From Halostagnicola larsenii XH-48 (GTDB lineage: Archaea > Halobacteriota > Halobacteria > Halobacteriales > Natrialbaceae), in NCBI RefSeq assembly GCF_000517625.1, contig NZ_CP007057.1, positions 62,001-126,000 on the forward strand: a stretch of 64,000 nt of DNA. The letters run 5' to 3'. A model generated the notes under the pieces. That model was given only the letters and a program-made list of their open reading frames with translations. It was not told where the DNA came from and did not search any database. A program made the position numbers and the translations under genes. Positions within the stretch are counted from its first letter, which is position 1. Every line of letters starts with the position of its first letter. Shown here in pieces: positions 37,700-47,145 of this stretch.

Positions 37700-38690
37700 G
37701 CTTCGTTGTAGTCGACTTATGGACCGTCCGTAGCGGAACAGGAATTACACTGCGTGTGAATTAATCGGTACGAGAAAAGCACTTCCTGGTCTATCTCGGT
37801 TTGACCGGAGTTTATTACGTACATACATGTGTAAAGACGGGTACTGGCGAGTCCGCATGCAACGAAGCGATCGGAATGGGTTGTGGTGATAACTAGGTAA
37901 AATACGTTTACTCACTGCCCGAAGGCCCTCGTTGACTCTCACTACACGAACCGTCTCTCTATTTCCGATCCTCCGGTCGGAGGACCGATCAAGCGGGAAG
38001 ACTCTCGAGTACGTCTATTACAGACCTCGAAAAGAGACACCGTATAATAGTTCACGTATAATGAATCCTAAAAACGTCCGAGCTGACTACAGATGCTAAG
38101 CTATCATTTTCGGTGGGATGAGTCGAATTCGTCGTGGAAATTACGAGGAACAAGCGAAAAACGATCCAATGGAAGTCGTTAGTTGTAAACTGATGAAATT
38201 ATACACGAAAATTATGGTAAGATACGAACGAGTTTTAACCCGAATTGAGGGGAGTTCGATTACGGGGTATCCATCGTTCAATATATCGTAAAACGGGTAG
38301 AACCGAAAGCGAGGCCGACACGCTTGCGATCGGTGTGGGACGCGAACACCCATTACCCGCTATGAACTACCTAAATACCGATTCGAAGGCGAACCGTCGT
38401 ATCGCTGCCGCCCGAATCATCGAAAGTCGTTCACTACGAACGGATGCCAAATCCGAAAGTTAGCCGAGAAGCGATCCCCCAGAACTATATCGAAAAACAG
38501 ACGGCCAGTTGTCCGGCTAACCCCGCTGTCGCCGTATGGGAGTAGACTATCTGAAACACGGAAACATCTGTAACTCCCGCCAACCGAACTATCGAGCATC
38601 GTAGTTCTAAGTCAAATATCGGAATTTCGTGCCCTCACTGCTGTCGAATGGATCCTGGATTCGTGACCGTTATCAAGTGTGACCTGTTCC
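37700..38690. other. Long intergenic region before transporter operon
   Basis: Nearly 1 kb between the IclR gene and the substrate-binding protein gene, with no convincing coding sequence. It contains the second operator-like site. Confidence 0.5.
38043..38055. promoter_or_regulatory. Possible IclR operator, copy 2
   Basis: TATAATAGTTCAC is the reverse complement of 37681-37693. The 350-bp separation could allow a repression loop, or both may simply be TATA-like sequences. Confidence 0.3.
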
Positions 38691-38693
38691 GTT

Positions 38694-38704
38694 ACTATTA
38701 TAAC
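38694..38704 (+). promoter_or_regulatory. TATA box of the Dpp-type operon
   Basis: ACTATTATAAC lies 24-34 bp before the ATG at 38728. A Shine-Dalgarno AAGGAG at about 38715 is also present. Confidence 0.5.
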
Positions 38705-38727
38705 CACATCCTGAGAAGGAGCGATGT

Positions 38728-40377
38728 ATGCCACATTCAAACACAGTTAATAGACGATCAGTGCTAGCGGCGGTTGGTGGCGCAGCGGCAACAGTTTCCG
38801 TCTCAGGATGTCTGGGTGGTGATGTGGAAAGTGATGTGGGGAACCTCCTTCGATACGGGCGTGCTCAGGACTCATCGACACTCGACCCGCAAGCGACTTC
38901 ATCGGGTGAGGACGCCAAGGTAACCGGTCAGATATACGATCGGCTTATCCACTTCGAGCCAGGCGAATCGACGCTAGTCGAAGGATTAGCCGAAGAGTTC
39001 AGTCTCGAGGGGACGACGGTATCACTCACAATCCGCCAGGACGCCCAGTTCCACAACGGAGACGACGTGACGGCAGAGGATTTCGTCGCGACGTACCGAC
39101 GATTCCACGACGAGGACTACGAGCACTATATCGGCGCCGATAACGTCTCGTTCTACGGAGCGTACGTCTTCGGGTCAGTCGAGTCCATCGAAGCGACGGC
39201 CGAATCCGAACTTGAGATCGAACTTGAGTCCAGATACGCGCCATACCTACGGACGCTCGCGATGTTTGCAGCTGCGGTCTTTCCGAAGAGCGAGATCGAA
39301 AACGACCACGATTTCGCCGAGGATCCGATCGGCTCCGGACCGTTTGTATTCGACGAGTGGAGCAAGAGCGATCAACAGATCCGGCTGACGGCCAATGAGG
39401 ACTACTGGGGCCAAAAGGCGAGTGTCGGCGAGCTTGTCTTCGAGGCCGTTACCGAAAACTCGACGCGCGCGCAGTCTCTCGACAGTCGCGAACTCGACAT
39501 CATTGACGGAATCGGCAGCGGACAGGCTAATACTATCGAGAACTCCGAGAATGCCTCACTCGAGTCGAAGCCCGGAATGAACGTAGGGTACCTAGCCCTC
39601 AACATGGAACGCGTCGAAGCGTTCCGTGACAGGCGAGTTCGCCGAGCGATCAACCACGCGATAAACGTCGAGGGGATCATCGAGTCGATCTATCGTGGAA
39701 ACGCGACCGCTTCGGCCCAAGCAATCCCGCCGACGGTGATGGGATACAACGAAGATCTCGACCCCTACGAGTACGATCCGGAAACCGCACAGGACCTCCT
39801 CGACGATGCCGGATACGGCGACGGCCTCGAGTTCGAACTTGCGACGATGACCACCGCACGACCGTACATCGCCTCGCCTGTACAGACGGCAGAGACTGTC
39901 CGATCGAACCTGGCCGATGTCGGCATCGACGTCGAGATCAACGAGCAGTCATCGTTCGACGCGTACCTCGAGTACACCGACACGGGACAACACGACGCGG
40001 CGTTTGCCGGCTGGATCACCGACAATGGTGACCCGAACAACTTCTACGAACCTCTATTGGATCCCGGTGTCGATCCCGATGAGATTCCCGAGGGACAGAA
40101 CTGGATCAGTCGCGACGTGGAAGGTGTCAACGACGGAAACAACTCCGCGTGGGCGAACACTGAGTTCATGGAACTGGTCGACGAGGCCCAGCAGACCTAC
40201 GACGAAGAAGAGCGAGCAGAACTGTATCGGGAAATCGGGCAACTCACCCGTGACGAAGCACCGTGGGCCTTCATGACCTACACTGACGAACTTCGAGGTG
40301 TCAGCGAGCGAGTCAACGGTTACATCGTGGAAGTGATCGGCGGTCCCTTCCTCAATCATGTCGAACTGGACGAGTAA
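38728..40377 (+). CDS. dppA: Peptide ABC transporter substrate-binding lipoprotein
   Basis: 549 residues of the SBP_bac_5 (DppA/OppA) family. The Tat motif NRRSVLAAVGG is followed by the lipobox VSGC (Cys ~27), so it is a Tat-exported lipoprotein. Family segments: RAQDSSTLDPQATSSGEDAK, DAQFHNGDDVTAEDFVATYR, DPIGSGPFVFDEW and FRDRRVRRAINHAINVEGII. It binds peptides or nickel-like ligands outside the cell and delivers them to the two permeases that follow in the same operon. The binding-site residues that would tell di- from tripeptides cannot be judged by eye. Confidence 0.92.
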   Translation: MPHSNTVNRRSVLAAVGGAAATVSVSGCLGGDVESDVGNLLRYGRAQDSSTLDPQATSSGEDAKVTGQIYDRLIHFEPGESTLVEGLAEEFSLEGTTVSLTIRQDAQFHNGDDVTAEDFVATYRRFHDEDYEHYIGADNVSFYGAYVFGSVESIEATAESELEIELESRYAPYLRTLAMFAAAVFPKSEIENDHDFAEDPIGSGPFVFDEWSKSDQQIRLTANEDYWGQKASVGELVFEAVTENSTRAQSLDSRELDIIDGIGSGQANTIENSENASLESKPGMNVGYLALNMERVEAFRDRRVRRAINHAINVEGIIESIYRGNATASAQAIPPTVMGYNEDLDPYEYDPETAQDLLDDAGYGDGLEFELATMTTARPYIASPVQTAETVRSNLADVGIDVEINEQSSFDAYLEYTDTGQHDAAFAGWITDNGDPNNFYEPLLDPGVDPDEIPEGQNWISRDVEGVNDGNNSAWANTEFMELVDEAQQTYDEEERAELYREIGQLTRDEAPWAFMTYTDELRGVSERVNGYIVEVIGGPFLNHVELDE

Positions 40378-40422
40378 GCTGGATCGAAAAACTTGTAATC
40401 GAGCAAATAACCCTCTAACATA

Positions 40423-41436
40423 ATGGTCAGCAAACGAATTATACTCAAACGATTGTTGCTACTTGTCCCAGTGTTGTTGGGTGTAGCGACATTCGTTTTC
40501 GCGATCCTCCATCTTTCGCCGGGGAATCCCGCACGGACAATCGCGGGCGAGCGGGCAAGCGAGGAGTTCGTTCGACAAATCGAAAGCGATCTCGGGTTGA
40601 ACGATCCAATATACGTTCAGTACGGCCGCTTCCTGCTCGATGCAGCCCAGTTGGACTTCGGCAACTCCTATGTCCTCCGGCAAGATACCGCTGTAATCGA
40701 GGTGCTGAGACATCGGTTCCCGGTCACCCTCGAGTTGGCAATCTACGGCCAGATCGTGGGTATTCTCTTCGGCATTCCTCTCGGCATCCTGAGCGCCGTC
40801 AAGCAGGATTCCCTGACTGATCACATCACTCGAATCGGAGCATTGACTGGTATCAGCGTCCCGATCTTTTGGAGCGGCCCCCTCTTGATCATGATATTCG
40901 CTCAAGGGCTCGGTATCTTACCGACCAGCGGGCGTATCGCATCTATTTACTCTATCCCGCATTTCACTGGATTGATCACCGTCGACGCAGCGCTCACCGG
41001 ACATCCGGGAGCATTCCTCTCGGCGGTCAAGCACATGTTCCTGCCGACCCTCGTCCTTGGAATCTACTCGATGGCGCTGATTTCGCGGATGATGCGCTCG
41101 TCGATGCTCGAGGTAACCCGTCAGGACTACATGCGAACCGCTCGCGCGAAGGGACAGGGGATGAACATTACGATCATGAAGCATGGATTTCGGAACGCCC
41201 TCGTGCCCGTGGTGACGATTATCGGCCTCCAGTTCGGGTCACTCCTAGGCGGTGCGGTACTCACCGAGACAGTGTTCAGCATTTCCGGCATCGGAAACCT
41301 GCTCGTTGAAGCGATCTCCGTCGGTGACTATCCGGTAGTCCAGGGCACGGTGTTGCTGTTCGCGTTCCTCTACACGCTCGTGAATCTGGGCGTCGACCTC
41401 ACCTACTCGATACTCGATCCGAGGATAGATCAATGA
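40423..41436 (+). CDS. dppB: Peptide ABC transporter permease 1 (DppB type)
   Basis: 337 residues with six predicted membrane helices. The N-terminus RLLLLVPVLLGVATFVFAIL and the EAA loop (DYMRTARAKGQGMNITIMKH) are typical of DppB. Starts 45 bp after the binding-protein gene and overlaps the next permease by ATGA. It forms the membrane channel with the 41433 product. Confidence 0.93.
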   Translation: MVSKRIILKRLLLLVPVLLGVATFVFAILHLSPGNPARTIAGERASEEFVRQIESDLGLNDPIYVQYGRFLLDAAQLDFGNSYVLRQDTAVIEVLRHRFPVTLELAIYGQIVGILFGIPLGILSAVKQDSLTDHITRIGALTGISVPIFWSGPLLIMIFAQGLGILPTSGRIASIYSIPHFTGLITVDAALTGHPGAFLSAVKHMFLPTLVLGIYSMALISRMMRSSMLEVTRQDYMRTARAKGQGMNITIMKHGFRNALVPVVTIIGLQFGSLLGGAVLTETVFSISGIGNLLVEAISVGDYPVVQGTVLLFAFLYTLVNLGVDLTYSILDPRIDQ

Positions 41437-42395
41437 GTTACGACACAGATACCCAACGCGATACCGACGACCGCTTGAGTTTCGTCGACCGGCTACGCCG
41501 ATCGCAGTTCCTCAGCGAATTGTTCTCGAACAGGCTAGCGTTAACCGGGCTCGGAATTATCCTGTCCATCATCGCGATCGGCGTCCATGCCCGGCTATTC
41601 CTCGACTACAACGCCATCGTCAGTTCCCAGATCGGGACCGGATCGACGATGACCGGACCCTGCGGTGAGCGAGAGATCGTCGCCGCCATCCAGTCGGCGG
41701 GCTCCTGCGCCCATCCGTTCGGGACGGATCTACAGGGTCGAGACATCTTCAACCGCGTCCGCTACGGTGCATGGCTGGCGCTGAAGTTCGGAACAATCAC
41801 CGTCATCGCCTCGACTATCCTCGGCGTTGGACTCGGTATACTTGCGGCCTACTACGGAGGCTGGATCGACAACCTCATCATGCGAACGATGGACATCTTG
41901 TTGTCATTCCCCAGTCTACTACTGGCACTTGCGCTCGTCGCTATCTTCGGTGCCGGGATCTGGAAAGCTGTCATCGCACTCACTCTCGTCTATACGCCCC
42001 AGTTCGCGCGTGTCGTCCGCGGTACTGCGCTGAAAGTGCTGGAGGACGAGTACATCGAGGCGACAGTCGCGTTGGGTGCTCGCGACGCACGCGTCCTGAT
42101 CAGACACGTCCTGCCGAACTCCATCGCGCCGATCACGGTCCAGAGCACCCTCAATTACGGGATGGCGATCATCGACATTGCCGCGCTGTCATTCCTCGGA
42201 TTCGGTGCCAGCGCCGGGACTCCCTCGTGGGGGCTCATGCTCTCGAACGGAGTCAACGAGGGGCTCCTCTCCGGCCACTGGTGGTGGTCCTTCTTCCCGG
42301 GACTGTTACTGGCGTTGGCCGTCCTCGGGTTCAATCTGCTCGGCGATGGTATGCGCGATGCGCTCGACCCGCGAATGCGAGAAAACATCGACTGA
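41433..42395 (+). CDS. dppC: Peptide ABC transporter permease 2 (DppC type)
   Basis: 320 residues. Cytoplasmic N-terminus (~35 residues), first helix LALTGLGIILSIIAIGVHA, the DppC motif HPFGTDLQGRDIFNRVRYG and the EAA loop EYIEATVALGARDARVLIRH. It heterodimerises with DppB. Overlap with the upstream gene shows tight coupling. Confidence 0.93.
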   Translation: MSYDTDTQRDTDDRLSFVDRLRRSQFLSELFSNRLALTGLGIILSIIAIGVHARLFLDYNAIVSSQIGTGSTMTGPCGEREIVAAIQSAGSCAHPFGTDLQGRDIFNRVRYGAWLALKFGTITVIASTILGVGLGILAAYYGGWIDNLIMRTMDILLSFPSLLLALALVAIFGAGIWKAVIALTLVYTPQFARVVRGTALKVLEDEYIEATVALGARDARVLIRHVLPNSIAPITVQSTLNYGMAIIDIAALSFLGFGASAGTPSWGLMLSNGVNEGLLSGHWWWSFFPGLLLALAVLGFNLLGDGMRDALDPRMRENID

Positions 42396-42398
42396 CCG

Positions 42399-42749
42399 AT
42401 GGTGAACAACGATAGCAAATCGACAGTTCCGCCCGTTGCCCGCCTGGCCGGTGCGTTCGGTCTCGGTGCCGGTTCCGGAATCGGTCTCGCCATCGTCCTG
42501 GCCGTTCAGGGTGATCCGAATGGGGGGACGGGAACGGCGTTCGCGCTCGGCGCACTCGTTTTCGGCGTCGCCCTGCTCGGCTGGTCCGCCGCCGTGATGG
42601 GAGGACGCGGCTTCGAGACGATGAACGAGTACCTCGAGGGAGGGAGCGACTGGACCGAAGCCGGCGGACGGCGGGCGATGGTGTTGCTTTGTAGCGTCGG
42701 CCTCGGCGACATGGTCGGTTCCTCGATCGTTGCCGCAGTGATCGTCTGA
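42399..42749 (+). CDS. Small membrane protein of the Dpp-type operon
   Basis: 116 residues with three likely membrane segments (~12-35, 46-68, 95-115), Gly/Ala-rich. It starts 3 bp after dppC, so it belongs to the operon. I do not recognise the family; it may be a transporter accessory or assembly factor. Confidence 0.7.
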   Translation: MVNNDSKSTVPPVARLAGAFGLGAGSGIGLAIVLAVQGDPNGGTGTAFALGALVFGVALLGWSAAVMGGRGFETMNEYLEGGSDWTEAGGRRAMVLLCSVGLGDMVGSSIVAAVIV

Positions 42750-42886
42750 TCTCGCGGCGCGATAGCGACTATTGAGCCGTTGTACAACCCGATCGCTCAG
42801 CTATCGTTCGATTGGGTGTAGAGTGAGCACTGACCGAAACGACAGGTTTTGTTTGAGCTACGGCGGATAGACGACCGAAAGTGCCC

Positions 42887-43423
42887 TCACTCGCTCGACG
42901 ATTGTGCGGTATCCGATGGGAGTTCGAAGAATAGGGATGGCTCGTCGTGACTGAAAGATACTACCCGCCGGCGTGAAAGGGGACGAACAGTAGCGTCAAT
43001 CCGTCCGCGTTCGAGGGCTAACCGTTCGAGGCGCTCAACGGTATCCGGGGCATAGTACAGCGGGACGAACACCGCCTCACGCTGGTCGTCATCGAGCTCG
43101 GCGATGAGAGAGAACCCGCTGGCTTGGTAGACTTCATATCGAGAGACGGTGAATCCCGTCCCGAGACGGTCCTTGAGTTCCTCAAACTCGTCGTCGGGGA
43201 CGACGACGTCGAAGCCGATGCTTCGGTATTCACTCTCGTAGTCATTGGTCTCGTCATCGATACTAGGACGGTCGGACGGCCCCGGTTGGGGGGCAACGTC
43301 GCCGGGATGTAACTCGAGTACCGACCAGTCGTCTTCACGGTATTCGTCGGCGATCGACTCGGCATCCGCAACAAATGCTTCCCAACGGTCATTGGCAGGG
43401 TATGATTGCTCCTCGCCGTGCAT
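42887..43423 (-). CDS. Haloarchaeal hypothetical protein inside the transporter locus
   Basis: 178 residues from the ATG at 43421-43423 (MHGEEQSYPANDRWEAFVAD). Soluble, acidic, no signal or membrane segment. It seems to be one of the haloarchaea-specific conserved proteins; no function is known to me. It sits in opposite orientation between the permease genes and the ATPase gene and so splits the transporter operon. Confidence 0.7.
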   Translation of the reverse strand: MHGEEQSYPANDRWEAFVADAESIADEYREDDWSVLELHPGDVAPQPGPSDRPSIDDETNDYESEYRSIGFDVVVPDDEFEELKDRLGTGFTVSRYEVYQASGFSLIAELDDDQREAVFVPLYYAPDTVERLERLALERGRIDATVRPLSRRRVVSFSHDEPSLFFELPSDTAQSSSE

Positions 43424-43521
43424 ACTGATGCGTAGGCGTAGCAACGGACAAAAGCTTTTGCCTCGGTTCTCCGGCCAGTCTGGCCCGATAATGGCCATCG
43501 CAGATCCGTTCGAAAAACAAG

Positions 43522-43529
43522 ATATATAA
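43522..43529 (+). promoter_or_regulatory. TATA box of the ATPase gene
   Basis: ATATATAA ends about 25 bp before the GTG start at 43554, so the fused ATPase has its own promoter and a leaderless GTG start. Confidence 0.55.
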
Positions 43530-43553
43530 TCCTGCGGTAACATACCTCATGTA

Positions 43554-46025
43554 GTGAGTTCACTACTCTCCCTCTCGAACCTGCAGACGTACTTCCGGAC
43601 GGATCGAGGGACCGTCAAGGCCATCGATGGTCTGGACCTCACCATCCGGGAGGGTGAAACGGTTGGACTCGTCGGGGAGTCCGGAAGCGGCAAAAGCGTG
43701 ACCGCTCTCTCGGCGATGCAACTGGTCGACCACCCTGGCGAGGTCGTCGGCGGCTCGATCGAGTTCCGTGACGACGACGTCGCCAGTAATCTTCTCAAAC
43801 AATACCCGGACCGCGGGCCCGAGTTCGTCGATTCCGAGTCGGGGATCGTCGAGTTGACGGAGACGCCCGACGCGGCGATGCGTCAGCTCAGAGGCCGGGA
43901 GATGAGCATGATCTTCCAGGATCCGATGACGTCGCTGAACCCGGCGGCCACCGTCGGCAATCAGGTCGCGGAGAGCCTGCTATTACACCAGTATGACCGC
44001 AAGCGGCCCGACACTTGGTGGAACGCCGTCCGTGAGATTACACCGTCCCTCGGCCGGGATCCGATCGAGGAACAGGCGCTTTCGGATGCTGTCGATATGC
44101 TCGAGCAGGTTGGTATCCCCGAGGCTAAATCCCGGATCGACCAGTACCCACACGAGTTCTCAGGTGGAATGCGCCAGCGTGTACTCATCGCGATTGCACT
44201 CGCTTGCCAACCGAAATTACTCATTGCCGACGAACCGACGACCGCCCTCGACGTGACCATCCAGGCACAGATCCTCGAACTGATAAACGACTTACAGGAG
44301 CAATTAGGGATGGCGGTACTGTTTATTACGCACGATCTCGGTGTCGTCGCCGAGACCTGTGACCGCGTCGCCGTGATGTACGCAGGCGAGATTGTCGAGG
44401 AGGGCCCCGTCGAAGAGGTGTTTACCAATCCCTCACACCCCTACACCTACACGCTACTCGAATCGATCCCGACTGAAGACAGGGACCGACTGACACCGAT
44501 CGAAGGCAACGTTCCAGACCTCATCGATCTCCCCGATGGCTGTCACTTCGCGCCGCGATGTCCGTGGTCACAACCCGAGTGTACAGACGAAGAGATACCG
44601 TATCTACAGCACGGCTCCGAGGATATTAACCACCGTTCGAAGTGTATTCACTCGGAGTTCGACGAGAGCGTCTACGCCGACGAGAGAGAGGGTATTAACA
44701 CCAAAAACGATGGTTCCTTCGACGAAACCCTGGTTTCAGTTAACGAGGTGAAACGACACTTCTCGCAGGCAGATGGAATGCTCGACCGGTGGCTCGCCGA
44801 CGAGTTGCCACCGGTCAAGGCAGTCGACGGAGTCAGCTTCGACATCTACCAGGGCGAGACGCTCGGACTCGTGGGCGAAAGCGGTTGCGGGAAGTCGACA
44901 ACCGGTCGCACTCTCTTGCGACTACTCGAACCGACTGACGGCAACGTCGTCTTCTCCGGCGTAGACCTTAATGATCTCAGCGAGAACGCTCTCCGGGAAA
45001 CGCGCAAGGAGATGCAGATGATCTTCCAGGATCCAATGTCCTCGCTCGATCCGCGGATGACAGTCGCCCAGACGATCGCCGAACCCCTGAAGATTCACGA
45101 CCTCCCAGTTCCGGTGGAGGGCGACGATCGCTCACAGCGCGAGCGCCGGCGTGATCGTGTCGACGAACTCCTCGATGCCGTCGGCCTCGATTCCTCGCAA
45201 CGCGATCGGTACCCCCACGAAATGTCCGGTGGGCAGCGCCAGCGCGTGGGGATCGCCCGTTCACTTGCCGTCGATCCCGATTTCATCGTCGCAGACGAAC
45301 CGGTCTCCGCTCTCGACGTGTCGGTGCAGGCGCAGATAATAAACCTGCTCGAGGATCTGCAAGAGGAGTTCGACCTGACGTACCTGTTTATCGCCCACGA
45401 CCTCTCGGTCGTCAGGCACATCGCCGATCGCGTTGCGGTGATGTACCTCGGCGAAATCGTCGAACTTGCCGAGACGGAGGAACTGTTCGAAGCACCGAAA
45501 CACCCCTACACAGAGACGCTACTCTCGGCGGTACCCGAACCGGACCCTTACGCGAGCGGGGATCGAATCATCCTCGAGGGAGACGTCCCAAGTCCAATCG
45601 ATCCGCCATCCGGGTGTCGGTTCCGGACGCGCTGCCCGAAGGTCGTTCCGCCGGACGACCTCGATATCGAGCAAGCGGCCTATCGCGAAGTGATGAGCTT
45701 CCGGGAACAGATCGAGAAGGAGACGCTCACGATCGATCGATTCGACGGGGAAGACGGCGAACCGGCCACGCCGGAGGCCGTCGCCGACGGGGGAAGTCAG
45801 CGGTCCGGGCAAGACATCGTCGATGAATTCTTCGACGAATCATTGTCTCCAGATGTCGAGGTGACGCTCGTAAACGCTGCCTCCCGCCTGACCGGCGGCG
45901 AATGGGACGAAGCAGCGTCCCTGTTGCGCGATGAGTTCGAATCAGTGTGCGAGCGTCGTAGCCCAGTTCTCGACGGTAATCGCCACCTGTCTGCCTGTCA
46001 CATAACTGATAGCAACGCTCGCTAA
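43554..46025 (+). CDS. Fused DppD-DppF peptide transporter ATPase
   Basis: 823 residues holding two complete ABC ATPases. First half: Walker [10 protein letters not shown]-loop [12 protein letters not shown], signature FSGGMRQRV, Walker B LLIADEP, and the oligopeptide-transporter C-terminal Cys-containing extension ([15 protein letters not shown]) that binds an Fe-S cluster in some homologues. Second half: [38 protein letters not shown] and [10 protein letters not shown]. In most bacteria these are two genes. A C-terminal ~90-residue tail is unique to this arrangement. It starts with GTG. It powers the DppBC pore. Confidence 0.93.
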   Translation: MSSLLSLSNLQTYFRTDRGTVKAIDGLDLTIREGETVGLVGESGSGKSVTALSAMQLVDHPGEVVGGSIEFRDDDVASNLLKQYPDRGPEFVDSESGIVELTETPDAAMRQLRGREMSMIFQDPMTSLNPAATVGNQVAESLLLHQYDRKRPDTWWNAVREITPSLGRDPIEEQALSDAVDMLEQVGIPEAKSRIDQYPHEFSGGMRQRVLIAIALACQPKLLIADEPTTALDVTIQAQILELINDLQEQLGMAVLFITHDLGVVAETCDRVAVMYAGEIVEEGPVEEVFTNPSHPYTYTLLESIPTEDRDRLTPIEGNVPDLIDLPDGCHFAPRCPWSQPECTDEEIPYLQHGSEDINHRSKCIHSEFDESVYADEREGINTKNDGSFDETLVSVNEVKRHFSQADGMLDRWLADELPPVKAVDGVSFDIYQGETLGLVGESGCGKSTTGRTLLRLLEPTDGNVVFSGVDLNDLSENALRETRKEMQMIFQDPMSSLDPRMTVAQTIAEPLKIHDLPVPVEGDDRSQRERRRDRVDELLDAVGLDSSQRDRYPHEMSGGQRQRVGIARSLAVDPDFIVADEPVSALDVSVQAQIINLLEDLQEEFDLTYLFIAHDLSVVRHIADRVAVMYLGEIVELAETEELFEAPKHPYTETLLSAVPEPDPYASGDRIILEGDVPSPIDPPSGCRFRTRCPKVVPPDDLDIEQAAYREVMSFREQIEKETLTIDRFDGEDGEPATPEAVADGGSQRSGQDIVDEFFDESLSPDVEVTLVNAASRLTGGEWDEAASLLRDEFESVCERRSPVLDGNRHLSACHITDSNAR

Positions 46026-46245
46026 GCCGGTTCATCGCTTGCCGGGAGAACGTATCGTTAGAAGTAAACAGACCACACTTGACGTAAAGGAGACCCTCAC
46101 AGAATGAGCGTTCGTATCGTACTATTCGTCGTGCCACTGATCACCCTTGGTAGCGGCCACACTGTGAACGTCCAGCTGGCCAATCAAAGGACATGTTCCA
46201 CAGTCGAATCAAACGCCTATCGACAGTCGCAATTCAGTCACTAAC

Positions 46246-47055
46246 ATGGCCGGAGAGCATCTCGAGTATGATACCAAATTGACCGCGAAGACGAGGGTGG
46301 ACAACGATGGAACCGAAGATGATAGTGATCGTGCTGACGGTTTCTCCGATCAAGCGCCAAGCGGGTACCAGTTGACGTTCAAACTCTGGCACCCGAACTG
46401 CTGGATGACCACTGTAACCGCGAAAACGGACGGAAACCTGCTCGTGAACTCCGTCTACATCGTCGACGAACACGTGAAAGCCCACGTCGTCGCGTACGCG
46501 AACACTACCGAGGCTCTCGAGACGCTCATCGAAGCAACGCACATGTCGGAGCGGACATACTCGGTCAGCGAACTGCACAACCGGCATCAGTATGGGGAAT
46601 CCACCGAGCCGGTCCGTAAGATGACGCGAAATCTGTTAGTTGAGTACGATCCGGCCAACAGTATCTACGACGCACTCGTTTCACGCGGGTTCATTCCGGT
46701 GGAACCACTTCGTGTGCGTGATGGGTACGAGTACTGGACTGTAGCCGTCGACGACCCCCGTGAGCGAATGCAAGAGAAGCTCGCGACCGTCTGTGAGACG
46801 AAGAACGCGGAAATCACCGTTCAGCAGATATCGACGCAGCGACCGATAACCGACACCGACGTCGACGCGGGAACCTGCTGGGAAACGCTCTCCACTCGTC
46901 AGCGCGAAGTTTTCAAACACGCACGTGATCAAGGCTACTACGAGTGGCCTCGGGCCGTGTCCGGTGCAGACCTCGCCGCGGAACTCGACATCGCCAAAAC
47001 AACGTTTTTCGAACACCTCCGGAAGGCGGAAGCGAAACTCCTCGGCAGGAAGTGA
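46246..47055 (+). CDS. HTH-10 (bacterio-opsin-activator-type) regulator
   Basis: 269 residues. N-terminal domain YQLTFKLWHPNCWMTTVTAK shared by one-component haloarchaeal regulators, then the Bat-type linker, and the C-terminal HTH (LSTRQREVFKHARDQGYYEW; DIAKTTFFEHLRKAEAKLL). It follows the ATPase gene by 220 bp and could be a second regulator of the locus beside IclR. Effector unknown. Confidence 0.85.
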   Translation: MAGEHLEYDTKLTAKTRVDNDGTEDDSDRADGFSDQAPSGYQLTFKLWHPNCWMTTVTAKTDGNLLVNSVYIVDEHVKAHVVAYANTTEALETLIEATHMSERTYSVSELHNRHQYGESTEPVRKMTRNLLVEYDPANSIYDALVSRGFIPVEPLRVRDGYEYWTVAVDDPRERMQEKLATVCETKNAEITVQQISTQRPITDTDVDAGTCWETLSTRQREVFKHARDQGYYEWPRAVSGADLAAELDIAKTTFFEHLRKAEAKLLGRK

Positions 47056-47145
47056 GGGATTGTTCTGATTGCCGTATTTTGACGAGACATCGTCGCCCAA
47101 GTGATCGGTACCCGTCTCCCGCTACTCGACGATGATAGAAATGCG

